From assembly GCA_030041515.1 (NCBI GenBank), contig JASHNS010000100.1, forward strand, positions 1-42,873: 42,873 nt of DNA. The letters are read 5' to 3'. Positions 8,428 to 16,361 of the stretch are shown one piece after another. Source of the stretch: Acidobacteriaceae bacterium. Its GTDB lineage: Bacteria > Acidobacteriota > Terriglobia > Terriglobales > Acidobacteriaceae. Below the pieces are notes generated by a model, which did not search any database, was not told the origin of the DNA, and saw nothing but the letters and a program-made list of their open reading frames with translations. Position 1 is the stretch's first letter. Every line of letters starts with the position of its first letter. Both the position numbers and the translations under genes were made by a program.

Positions 8428-10215
8428 CTAATGGCCCCCGCGATAGCGTGCGAGCACATCGTTCAGGGTCAGTACGCCTTCCAGGGTGCCGCGGCTGGCG
8501 CGGTTCTGGATGGGCAGCACCGGCCAGCGCGGGAAATGATGCAGAGCGGTATCCAGCGGCATGTCCGGGAACAGCTGGGGCACGCGATCGGGTTTCAGCG
8601 CGCGCTGCACCGGGGCGTCGGGCGTCAGGGTGGCTGACGCGGCGGTCAGGTCTTCGGCGCTGAGCGCGTACCAGGCACCGTCAGGCAGCCGCACCAGGCA
8701 GGCGTGGGCCCTGGTTTGCGTCATGACGTCGGCGACGGACTGGAGCAGATCGCTGGCGCGCACCACGGGCACGTCGACTGGCTGCAGCGCGTCTTCAATG
8801 TGCAGCGAGGATTCTTCGCGCTGTTCCTCCATGGAGGGCAGGTCGAGGCCGTCCTGGTGAGTAAAGATTTCGAAGATACCCACCGGCTGCAGGGTGCGCG
8901 AGATGAGAAATGCGAGCGTGTTGGCGAGAATCACCGGGAGGATGATGTCGTAGTTGCCGCTGATTTCGAGCACCATGAAGACGGAAGTGAGGGGGACGCG
9001 CAAAAATCCCGCGAAAAGGACGCCCATGCCGACCAGAGCGTAGGTGCCGACGGTGCCGGTGAGGCCGGGGAAGAAATGCTTCTCGAAGGCGCCGACGGCC
9101 CCGCCCAGCATGGCGCCGATGAAAAGAGTGGGGGCGAACATGCCGCCCGGGGTTCCGCTGGAAAAGGAGAGGGTGGTCGCGAGCAGCTTCAGCAGCGTGA
9201 GGGCGATGAGAACCTGCCAGATGAACTGCCCGTGGAGGGCCTGGTCGATGATGTCATAGCCGACGCCCATCACCTGCGGGAACCCGAAGTAGCCGATGGC
9301 GCCCACCATCAGCCCCGCGACGGCCGGCTGAAGATACAGCGACCATCGCGGCAGAGCCCTCATCCGGGGGCGCAGAAATCCCAGCAGCGCGGCGAACAAC
9401 GGCGCCAGCAGGCCGCCGATGACCCCCAGGACCGCATAGGCCAACAGCTCGCGCAGGTCCTTATACTGCACGACCGGAATGCTGAACATCGGGGCAGAGC
9501 CGAGAAAGCCCTTCACTACCACCACGCTGGAAATGGCGGCCAGAACGAGGGAGCCCAGAACGGAGGCGCTCCAGCTGCCGATGACTTCCTCGATGACGAA
9601 CAGGATGGCGGAGATGGGGGCGTTGAAGGCGGCGGCGAGTCCGGCGGCCGCGCCGATGGGCGCAAACATGCGCAGGCGGCGCCGCGACATATTGAGTTTG
9701 CGGGCGACGATGGAGGCGACGCCGGCGCCAATCTGCAGGGAGGGATCTTCGGGTCCAAGCGACTGACCGGCTCCAATGGCCAGGGCAGCGGTAATGAATT
9801 TGCCGATGACGGTGCGGAAAGAAATGTATCCGTCGTAGACGTAGAGCGCGGCCTTGGTCTGGTTGACGCCGCTACCGCGCGCGGCAGGGAAAAACCAGAT
9901 TACAAGGGCGGCCACAACCAGCCCGGCGATGGCGGGCACAAAGATGAGGCGGAGCTGGCCGGGGTGGGGCGCTGAGCCGAGCGCCAGCAATTTGGTCCAT
10001 TCAATGGCAATGCGGAAGGCCACGACCAGCAGCCCCGAAAGGACGCCGATAAAGATCGAGAGGACGAGGAAGAGGAGTTCGTCCCGTTTGGGCGCGATGC
10101 GCTCCAGGGTGGCACTGAAGGCCACCTTTTTGCCGAGCGTGGAATCGGCGTCCCCCTCCGCGAGCCCCGGAGGCAGGGGAGTCGTTGCCGTGGATTGGAT
10201 CGTGGGTTCCGGCAT
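8428..10215 (-). CDS. CLC-family chloride/proton antiporter with C-terminal CBS domains
   Basis: 595 residues: a multi-helix CLC core (about 45-450) and a C-terminal CBS pair (about 480-590). CLC hallmarks are present: GSGVN at 114-118 (GSGIP in E. coli ClcA), GPEDP at 154-158 in the place of GREGP with the gating Glu kept as E156, FVIEE ending at E210 (equivalent to the proton-pathway Glu203), and GGMFAPTLFIGA. Retention of both glutamates argues for a Cl-/H+ exchanger rather than a channel. Pro-to-Asn in the first motif and Arg-to-Pro in the second are deviations. The start codon follows immediately after the stop of the upstream TPR gene, so the two are likely co-translated. Plausible roles are acid resistance or ion balance; regulation may come through the CBS domains, which bind adenine nucleotides in related proteins. 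Confidence 0.92.
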   Translation of the reverse strand: MPEPTIQSTATTPLPPGLAEGDADSTLGKKVAFSATLERIAPKRDELLFLVLSIFIGVLSGLLVVAFRIAIEWTKLLALGSAPHPGQLRLIFVPAIAGLVVAALVIWFFPAARGSGVNQTKAALYVYDGYISFRTVIGKFITAALAIGAGQSLGPEDPSLQIGAGVASIVARKLNMSRRRLRMFAPIGAAAGLAAAFNAPISAILFVIEEVIGSWSASVLGSLVLAAISSVVVVKGFLGSAPMFSIPVVQYKDLRELLAYAVLGVIGGLLAPLFAALLGFLRPRMRALPRWSLYLQPAVAGLMVGAIGYFGFPQVMGVGYDIIDQALHGQFIWQVLIALTLLKLLATTLSFSSGTPGGMFAPTLFIGAMLGGAVGAFEKHFFPGLTGTVGTYALVGMGVLFAGFLRVPLTSVFMVLEISGNYDIILPVILANTLAFLISRTLQPVGIFEIFTHQDGLDLPSMEEQREESSLHIEDALQPVDVPVVRASDLLQSVADVMTQTRAHACLVRLPDGAWYALSAEDLTAASATLTPDAPVQRALKPDRVPQLFPDMPLDTALHHFPRWPVLPIQNRASRGTLEGVLTLNDVLARYRGGH

Positions 10216-11409
10216 TTATTCCTGTTCCACGGCTTCCGGGTTCTGAGCGATGCGCAGCAGGAGCGCGTCGTCTCCGGTGGGTGGGCCGCAAACCTGGGCG
10301 GTCATCTTTTCGGTGTCATAAACCAATTGCAGGATGGTCTGATTCAGATCGGGGTTCTGTTCGAGCTGATACAGAGAAATCTGCTCGGGGATTTGGCTCC
10401 AGCGGCTGACCAGAGGAGCGAGTTCGGGAGAAGTGGTCTTCGACGAGGCGCAGGCGGAAAGCCGCGCGCGGGCAATATCTCTGTCGCTGAGAACGCGCTG
10501 GGCGCGGGCCCGGGAGGGCAGATCGCCGGAGGGATAGAGCAACAGCACGCGGGTTGCCGTGTCCAGCATCTTCTGATCGGCAGACTGAGAGCCATTGGGC
10601 AGAGAGGAGACTTGGCGGCTGGCCATTTCGCGGGTCAGGTAATCGGCTGCGATGCGATACATCCCCAGATTGAAGGCGGCCTGGCCGGCGCCCTCGAGGG
10701 CGGCCACGGGCGGGGATCGGCGAGTGGCCACGGATCGATAAAGGTCGAGCGCATCGGGCAGATCCTGAGCCTGCTCCAGCATGGCCGCAATGCGAGTCAG
10801 CGCCGCCAGGTCATCTGTGGGCGCGTTGCTGGCGGCAATCAGCAGCTGAGCCCGGGCTTTGTCGAATTGCCGCTGCGCAATCAGATAGCCGGCCATTTCG
10901 AGGCGGACTTCGCGGCGGCGGTCGTAGCCGTTGCTCTCCCAGGTGCCATCCAGGGCTGTCTGGTAACGGAGGATCGCCAGCGAGGCATTGCCTTGTTTGG
11001 CGGCGAGCCGGGCGAGCTGGAGATTAATCATGCCATCGCCGGGAGCGGTTTCGCGGAGCGTGTTGAAGTAGGCGAAGGCCTCCTGGGTGCGGCCTGCCTC
11101 GGCGAGGGCCGTGGCCAGGTCGATTTCAGTATCGCGGGAGGGCGCATACGCCAGGGCCGAGCGAAGCGACTCGATGGCTGCCCCGGGATTGCCGGCGTGC
11201 AGGGCTGCCACACCGCGGGCCTTCCACCGCTGGCCGAGCAAAGCTTCATGATCCGTAAACGACTGGTGCAGCAGCCAGGTGAGTGCGAACAGGACAGCGG
11301 TGATGAGAAAGAGAGTGAGAAGGGAAACAGTATCGCGCAGGATCAACCTGCGCCTGGCCAGCCGCTCTTCCGGCGTCAGGACCACACCCAACTGGGAACC
11401 GTTCATCAT
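10216..11409 (-). CDS. Membrane-anchored TPR-repeat protein
   Basis: 397 residues with one N-terminal TM helix (about 28-50, LLTLFLITAVLFALTWLL) and then tetratricopeptide-like helical repeats: ALLGQRWKARGVAALHAGN, AIESLRSALAYAP and EIDLATALAEAGRTQEAFAY are typical. The repeats run to about residue 290; the C-terminal 100 residues are less regular. Two adjacent ATG codons exist (11409 and 11406), with an AGAAGAG purine stretch just upstream. The family has no single function; such proteins scaffold protein complexes. Its stop abuts the clc start without a gap, so a partner or assembly role for the antiporter is possible but inferred. Divergent from larE across 117 bases. Confidence 0.8.
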   Translation of the reverse strand: MMNGSQLGVVLTPEERLARRRLILRDTVSLLTLFLITAVLFALTWLLHQSFTDHEALLGQRWKARGVAALHAGNPGAAIESLRSALAYAPSRDTEIDLATALAEAGRTQEAFAYFNTLRETAPGDGMINLQLARLAAKQGNASLAILRYQTALDGTWESNGYDRRREVRLEMAGYLIAQRQFDKARAQLLIAASNAPTDDLAALTRIAAMLEQAQDLPDALDLYRSVATRRSPPVAALEGAGQAAFNLGMYRIAADYLTREMASRQVSSLPNGSQSADQKMLDTATRVLLLYPSGDLPSRARAQRVLSDRDIARARLSACASSKTTSPELAPLVSRWSQIPEQISLYQLEQNPDLNQTILQLVYDTEKMTAQVCGPPTGDDALLLRIAQNPEAVEQE

Positions 11410-11526
11410 TCCGTCTCTTCTATCTTCCCAGATTTAATCCGTTTGCTGGCCTCCTGGTCAGATGCACGAAGATTTCCAATGGGAAGGATCAGAGAGGTAG
11501 CATGGGGGCAGACCGGGACGCAACCG

Positions 11527-12366
11527 ATGACGGAAACCACGGGAAAACAGACAGCGCTGGAGGACGGGCTGCGGAGCCTGGGCAGCGTACTGGTGGCCTA
11601 TTCGGGGGGCGTGGACTCGGCGTTTCTGGCATGGGCGGCGCATCAGGTGCTGGGAGAGAGAATGCTGGCGGTTCTGGCGGATTCCGCCTCCCTGGCTCGG
11701 AGCCATTACCGGGATGCACAGGCCTTCGCTGAGGAAAATGCGATCCCGCTGCTGGTGGTGGAGACGCAGGAACTGGAGCACGAGGCGTACGCCGCCAATG
11801 GGCCGGACCGCTGCTTCCACTGCAAGGATGAGCTGTTTAGCGTGCTGGAGGGGGAGCGGGCAAAGCGGAACTTCGCGGCGGTGGCCTACGGACTGAATGT
11901 GGATGACGGCAAAGACTTTCGTCCTGGACAGCGGGCGGCCAGGGAACACCGCGTGGTTGCGCCTTTGGCTGAAGCGGGGCTGACGAAGGCCGAAATCCGG
12001 GCTCTGGCCCAGGCGGCCAGGCTGCGGGTCTGGGACAAACCGGCTTCCGCGTGTCTTTCCTCGCGCATCGAGTACGGACGCAGAGTAACTCCCGAGGCGC
12101 TGCGCCAGGTGGAGGACGCCGAAGAGGCGCTCCGCGCGCTGGGTTTGCGCCGATTCCGGGTGCGCCATCACGGCAGCGTCGCGCGCATTGAAATCGCTGA
12201 GGAAGAGATGGGCGCCGTTCTGACGCCGGAACTGTTCGCGCGGATGGCCGCCGCGGTGCGGAGCGCCGGGTTTCCCTATGTCGCTGTGGACTGCGATGGC
12301 TATCGATCGGGATCGATGAACGAGCTGCTGCCCGCGGAGATGCTGGCGAGCCCGCGGGTGCGTTGA
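11527..12366 (+). CDS. larE: LarE-type ATP-dependent sacrificial sulfur transferase
   Basis: 279 residues from ATG 11527; an in-frame ATG at 11479 would add 16 residues and cannot be excluded. The frame stays open far upstream, but that part lies antisense to the TPR gene. The PP-loop SGGVDS is at residues 26-31. Two Cys lie in RCFHCKDE (96, 99), and KPASACLSSR places a Cys at residue 176, the same number as the sacrificial cysteine of Lactiplantibacillus plantarum LarE. LarE adenylates the two carboxylates of pyridinium-3,5-biscarboxylic acid mononucleotide and transfers sulfur from its own Cys, giving the dithiocarboxylate. First gene of larE-larC-larB, 7 bases before larC. Retention of the Cys suggests the sacrificial type rather than the Fe-S-cluster type. 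Confidence 0.93.
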   Translation: MTETTGKQTALEDGLRSLGSVLVAYSGGVDSAFLAWAAHQVLGERMLAVLADSASLARSHYRDAQAFAEENAIPLLVVETQELEHEAYAANGPDRCFHCKDELFSVLEGERAKRNFAAVAYGLNVDDGKDFRPGQRAAREHRVVAPLAEAGLTKAEIRALAQAARLRVWDKPASACLSSRIEYGRRVTPEALRQVEDAEEALRALGLRRFRVRHHGSVARIEIAEEEMGAVLTPELFARMAAAVRSAGFPYVAVDCDGYRSGSMNELLPAEMLASPRVR

Positions 12367-12373
12367 AATTCTT

Positions 12374-13690
12374 ATGAAGACCGTCAAAATGGAGTGCTTT
12401 TCGGGGATTTCCGGCGACATGCTGCTGGGCGCGCTCGTGGATGCGGGAGTGCCGGAGGACTTGCTGCGAGCGGCTGCGAATTCGCTGGGAATTGGCGCGG
12501 AACTGAGCATCCGGCGGGTGGAGCGGAACGGCATTCGCGCGACCAAGGTGGATGTGCTGGAACATGGGCAGGATGCGGAGGGACACAACCAGGGGCATGC
12601 GCAGCACGATCACGCGCATGATCACGACCACCACGAACACGATCATCACGAACATGGCGGCGGTGACGCGCATGAGCATCGTCACGGCCGCAAGTGGCCG
12701 GATATTCGGGAATTGATTGACCGGACGGCAATTCCGGAGGGGGCAAAGCAGATCGCGCAGCGAGCGTTTGCTCTGTTGGCCGAGGCCGAGGGCAAAGTGC
12801 ATGGTATTTCGCCGGAGCAGGTGCATTTTCACGAAGTGGGCGCGGTCGACACGATTACCGACATTGTCTGTGCCTCAACCGGCGCGGCATGGCTGATCGA
12901 GGAGCATGGTGTGGCGGAATGGCGTTGCTCCGCGGTGAATGTAGGCAGCGGTTTTGTGAACTGCGCGCACGGCCGGATGCCGGTCCCGGCTCCGGCGACG
13001 GCCGAATTGTTGCGGGGAGCGCCAACGTATGCAGCGGGTCCGGCGGTGGAGCTGACCACTCCGACAGGCGCGGCTTTGTTGCGCGCGCTGGAGTGCAGGT
13101 TTGAGGAGGGGCGGCCGTTTGTGGCGGAGAAGATCGGCTACGGCGCAGGCAGCCGCGATCCGGAAGGATTCGCGAACGTTTTGCGGCTTTCGATTGGGGT
13201 TGCTGCGCCGGTTCAGGAGACGAAGCGCAGCTTTCCGGCGGATCGGGTTGTGGTGCTGGAATGCGCTCTGGACGATGCCACTCCCCAGATCGTTGCGCAT
13301 GCGATGGAGTTGGCGCTCGAAAACGGCGCGCTCGATGCGATGGCCGCGCCTGTGACGATGAAAAAGGGGCGGTTGGGCACGCTGCTGACAGTGCTGTGCC
13401 ATGGGGAGCACGAAGCAGATCTTGCAAGACTGCTTTTTCGCGAGACGACGACGCTGGGTATCCGCCGGCACGAAGAAGAACGCTCGATTCTGGAGCGGGA
13501 ATTCGCTGTGGTGGAGACGGCTTACGGAAAAATCCGGGTCAAAGTCGCGTCGGCGGGCGGCGAAATGCTGAACGCGATGCCGGAGTACGAGGATTGCCGG
13601 CGCGCGGCGCGAGAGCACGGGATTCCGCTGCGCGCGGCGATGGAAGCGGCGCTCGCGGCGTACAGCGAGATGCAAAAGGCGAAAGCATGA
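12374..13690 (+). CDS. larC: LarC-type nickel insertion protein of nickel-pincer nucleotide synthesis
   Basis: 438 residues, one continuous frame, whereas in L. plantarum LarC1 and LarC2 are joined by a programmed frameshift. The N-terminus (MECFSGISGDMLLGAL) and the motif VHFHEVGAVDTITDIV are typical of the family. Residues 64-104 are a His-rich segment with 16 His in 41 residues, well placed to store or deliver Ni2+. LarC is a CTP-dependent cyclometallase that inserts nickel into the dithiocarboxylate made by LarE, forming the pincer complex. The C-terminal LarC2-like part runs from about residue 275. The stop overlaps the larB start by 4 bases (ATGA), so the genes are translationally coupled. 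Shine-Dalgarno support for this ATG is weak, which suggests coupling with larE. Confidence 0.93.
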   Translation: MKTVKMECFSGISGDMLLGALVDAGVPEDLLRAAANSLGIGAELSIRRVERNGIRATKVDVLEHGQDAEGHNQGHAQHDHAHDHDHHEHDHHEHGGGDAHEHRHGRKWPDIRELIDRTAIPEGAKQIAQRAFALLAEAEGKVHGISPEQVHFHEVGAVDTITDIVCASTGAAWLIEEHGVAEWRCSAVNVGSGFVNCAHGRMPVPAPATAELLRGAPTYAAGPAVELTTPTGAALLRALECRFEEGRPFVAEKIGYGAGSRDPEGFANVLRLSIGVAAPVQETKRSFPADRVVVLECALDDATPQIVAHAMELALENGALDAMAAPVTMKKGRLGTLLTVLCHGEHEADLARLLFRETTTLGIRRHEEERSILEREFAVVETAYGKIRVKVASAGGEMLNAMPEYEDCRRAAREHGIPLRAAMEAALAAYSEMQKAKA

Positions 13691-14484
13691 CCCGGGAGAC
13701 GATTCTGGAACTGCTGGAGCGCGTGCAGGCCGGGGACACCACGCCCGCTGCGGCGCTGCGCCAGTTGGCCAACCTGCCCTATGAGGACGCGGGTTTCGCG
13801 CGCATCGATCATCATCGGTCGCTGCGGCTTGGGCTGCCGGAAGTGATTTACGCGGCGGGCAAGACTCCGGAGCAGACAGCAGAAATCTTTGCGCGGATGG
13901 CCGCGGCGGGCGGCAGCGTGCTGGCGACCCGGGCCAGCGCCGAGGCGTACGCCGCCGTGCGGGCACGTATGCCGGAGGCCGACTGGCACGAGACCGCACG
14001 GATCATCGCCCGAGGAAATGGCGGCATCCGCAGGGCCGACGGCGCGATCGCCGTGATCTGCGCGGGGACCAGCGACTTACCGGTTGCGGAAGAAGCCGCT
14101 GTGACGGCGGAGTATCTCGGGTTGAATGTGGTGCGCATCTCCGATGCGGGGGTAGCCGGACTGCATCGCATTCTCGCGGAGCGCGAGACGCTCGGGTCCG
14201 TGCGTGCGGCGATCGTCTGCGCGGGCATGGAAGGAGCGTTGCCCAGCGTGGTAGGCGGGCTGGTGGCGGCGCCGGTGATTGCGGTTCCGACAAGTGTCGG
14301 ATATGGTGCGGCTTTCGGAGGGGTTGCGGCGCTGCTGGGAATGCTGAATTCGTGCTCGCCTAACGTCTGCGTTGTGAATATCGATAATGGGTTTGGCGCA
14401 GCGTATGTGGCCGCGATGATGGTGCGCGCCGCAGCAACCTCAGAGGCTTCGCCCCAGGAAGCCGCGGTGCCGTCGGCGCGCTGA
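13687..14484 (+). CDS. larB: LarB-type pyridinium-3,5-biscarboxylic acid mononucleotide synthase
   Basis: 265 residues from the ATG overlapping the larC stop; open frame exists further upstream but only as a shadow of larC. The N-terminal part (about 1-110) contains FARIDHHRSLRLGLPEVIYA, a LarB signature. The C-terminal part (about 115-250) is a PurE/AIR-carboxylase-like fold with AGTSDLPVAEEAA and CAGMEGALPSVVGGL. LarB carboxylates nicotinic acid adenine dinucleotide and hydrolyses the phosphoanhydride, the first step of nickel-pincer nucleotide synthesis. The operon thus holds all three biosynthetic activities (E, C, B), with no larA in the window, so the cofactor presumably serves an enzyme encoded elsewhere. 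The next gene is convergent, 8 bases away. Confidence 0.93.
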   Translation: MTRETILELLERVQAGDTTPAAALRQLANLPYEDAGFARIDHHRSLRLGLPEVIYAAGKTPEQTAEIFARMAAAGGSVLATRASAEAYAAVRARMPEADWHETARIIARGNGGIRRADGAIAVICAGTSDLPVAEEAAVTAEYLGLNVVRISDAGVAGLHRILAERETLGSVRAAIVCAGMEGALPSVVGGLVAAPVIAVPTSVGYGAAFGGVAALLGMLNSCSPNVCVVNIDNGFGAAYVAAMMVRAAATSEASPQEAAVPSAR

Positions 14485-14492
14485 AGGGGCAC

Positions 14493-15404
14493 CTAGGCCA
14501 CCAGCAGTACTTTGCCGCCGGGATGGCGCTTCTCGGCGAAGTTCTGCGCCTGGCGGACGTCTTCGAGGCGAAAGGTGCGGGCAATCGGGATGGAGAATTC
14601 ACCGCGTGCCACATCGTCGGCGAGCTGATACAGGCGCGATGCGTCCGGCTGCGCCATGATGGCTTCCACGCGGATGTCCTTCCAGCGCGCAGCTTCGGGC
14701 ACACCTACCACCGAGCCCAGAACGCCGCCCGCCTTCAGCGCATGCAGCAGCTTGCCGATGGTCTCGCCGCCGACCGTGTCGGCGATCGCGTCGAAATCGC
14801 GAAGGAGGGCGACTTCCGCCTCCCGATCGAGCGCCACCACGCGATCGGCCCCGAGCGATTCTGCTTCTTCTCGCTGGGTGGAACGCACACCGGCGGTGAC
14901 CTTCGCCCCATGCTTACGCGCAACGTGAACCGCGGTGCGCCCTACGCTGCCGACCGCACCGGTGACCAGGACGCGCCAGCCGGGCTGTACCCTGACGGCG
15001 CGTTCGATCAACTGAGCGCCGGTTGTGAGGACCAGAGGCAATGCCGCGGCCTGCACAAAGCTCAGGCGCTCCGGGATGGGCGCGAGGATATCGGCGCGCA
15101 CGGTTGTGAATTCCGCGTACGTGCCATTCGCCATAGCCATCACGCGCATGCCTTTCGTCAATCCGGTGACGTCGCGGCCGCAATCGACGACTTCGCCGGC
15201 CAGGTCGCGTCCTAGAATGGCGGGGAACTCCAAGGGCATCCGTTTGCGGGCGTCGCCGCTGCGAATCTTCCAGTCCACCGGATTCACGCTGGTGGCGCGC
15301 ACCCGAACGCGGACCTCGTTGGGGCCGAAGGCCGGCTCCTGCTGATCGTTCTCCAGCTGGAGCTTATCCACGTCGCCGTATTCATAGAGAACCACCGCTC
15401 GCAT
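14493..15404 (-). CDS. NAD(P)-dependent quinone-oxidoreductase/zinc-independent MDR family enzyme
   Basis: 303 residues from the ATG at 15404, chosen because AGGAG lies about 9 bases upstream and the protein then begins MRAVVLYEYGD as is usual; a longer frame to 15446 is less likely. A GroES-like N-terminal domain (about 1-110; NPVDWKIRSGD, FPAILGRDLAGEV) is followed by a Rossmann domain with VLVTGAVGSVGRTAVHVAR. The zinc-ligand pattern of alcohol dehydrogenases is missing, as in quinone oxidoreductases of the medium-chain family. It probably reduces quinones or activated alkenes with NADPH in the cytoplasm; the substrate is unknown. It is the last of three same-strand genes, 60 bases after the SCO gene, and may be read with it. 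Confidence 0.85.
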   Translation of the reverse strand: MRAVVLYEYGDVDKLQLENDQQEPAFGPNEVRVRVRATSVNPVDWKIRSGDARKRMPLEFPAILGRDLAGEVVDCGRDVTGLTKGMRVMAMANGTYAEFTTVRADILAPIPERLSFVQAAALPLVLTTGAQLIERAVRVQPGWRVLVTGAVGSVGRTAVHVARKHGAKVTAGVRSTQREEAESLGADRVVALDREAEVALLRDFDAIADTVGGETIGKLLHALKAGGVLGSVVGVPEAARWKDIRVEAIMAQPDASRLYQLADDVARGEFSIPIARTFRLEDVRQAQNFAEKRHPGGKVLLVA

Positions 15405-15464
15405 GGCACAGATCTCCTCTTTCTGTGAGATGAGCGGGGAGTCCACCGTGTGGTCTGCGGGTGA

Positions 15465-16331
15465 TCAGGCGCTGACGGTGCTGCCTTTTGGCTTGCGCGA
15501 CATGAGCCAGATAAGGCCCAGGACGGCGAACAGGGAAGCCCCACCGGCGACGGCCAAAATCCGGAGCACGGCGACCGTGTAACGTCCCTGGGACGGGGAA
15601 TAGTTGCAGCAATAGAGGAGGATGAGGTCGCTCAGCGTTCCGATGTGCCGTGTGCTGGCGGAGATCAGCGCCAGACGGACGTCTCTGGACTGAAAATCCA
15701 CGCCGAAAAGATATTTTGAGACGCGTCCATCCGGCGTAATGATCATGACCACGCTGGAGTGAGCAAACTGGTCCATTTTGCCGTCGGGGCCGGGAACGCG
15801 CACGTAGTGAAAGCCGGTGGAGTGGGTCAGATCGTCGATGGAGGACTGCGGGCCAGTGATGAAATGGACGGCATTCGAGGCAGAAGCCGGCGCATCCAGC
15901 ATGGAGAGGAACATCTTCTTCTTCATGGCGCCGGCCGCGGGGGTGTCTGTTGGATCGAAGCTGGCGACCAGCACGTCGTATTGATTGCCAACCTGGAAAC
16001 CGGTTTGGCGCAGCGCCGATGCCATGCCCTGCAGCACCTGTGGGCAGAGCAGCTTGCAGTTGTAATACATCAGCTCCAGCATGACGGGGCGTTTGTCATG
16101 GAAGAAATCCCCAAGTTTGACCTGGCGGCCGGTGGAATCGACGAAAGGATCGTTCAGGGGCAGGGATCGGCCCAGGTTCTGATCGATGCCGGCATGTTTC
16201 TGCCAGGCTGGAGCTCGTTGCGCATCCGCGCCGACGGGGCGGTCGGCGGAATACTGCGCGACAGCGGGGACACAGCTCAATGCCAGGCCGGTGACGGCCA
16301 TCAGAACCAGAAAGATACGACTGCGGCTCAC
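15465..16331 (-). CDS. SCO1/SenC-family copper/thiol protein with C-terminal membrane anchor
   Basis: 288 residues from a GTG start with no strong Shine-Dalgarno; an internal ATG at codon 11 is an alternative. An N-terminal signal sequence (about 4-25) is followed by a thioredoxin-like SCO domain. The copper site is complete: Cys92 and Cys96 in NCKLLCPQ (CxxxC) and His191 in QFAHSSVV. A TM helix lies near the C-terminus (about 254-277) with a basic tail RKPKGS, so the domain faces the periplasm and is held at the membrane. SCO proteins deliver copper to, or reduce the thiols of, the CuA site of cytochrome c oxidase. No oxidase genes are in view, so a role in redox protection or another copper protein is also possible. 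Confidence 0.88.
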   Translation of the reverse strand: MSRSRIFLVLMAVTGLALSCVPAVAQYSADRPVGADAQRAPAWQKHAGIDQNLGRSLPLNDPFVDSTGRQVKLGDFFHDKRPVMLELMYYNCKLLCPQVLQGMASALRQTGFQVGNQYDVLVASFDPTDTPAAGAMKKKMFLSMLDAPASASNAVHFITGPQSSIDDLTHSTGFHYVRVPGPDGKMDQFAHSSVVMIITPDGRVSKYLFGVDFQSRDVRLALISASTRHIGTLSDLILLYCCNYSPSQGRYTVAVLRILAVAGGASLFAVLGLIWLMSRKPKGSTVSA

Positions 16332-16361
16332 AGTGACTAGGATACGCCGCGAATTCCGGAT

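Noticed and set aside
8704-9975. A 423-codon open frame opposite the CLC gene
   Set aside because: It is Gly/Asp/Glu/His-rich without hydrophobic core or motifs, as expected for the reverse strand of a membrane-protein gene.
10195-11526. Upstream extension of the larE frame
   Set aside because: It is antisense to the TPR gene and has no LarE features; the PP-loop sits at the normal distance from ATG 11527.
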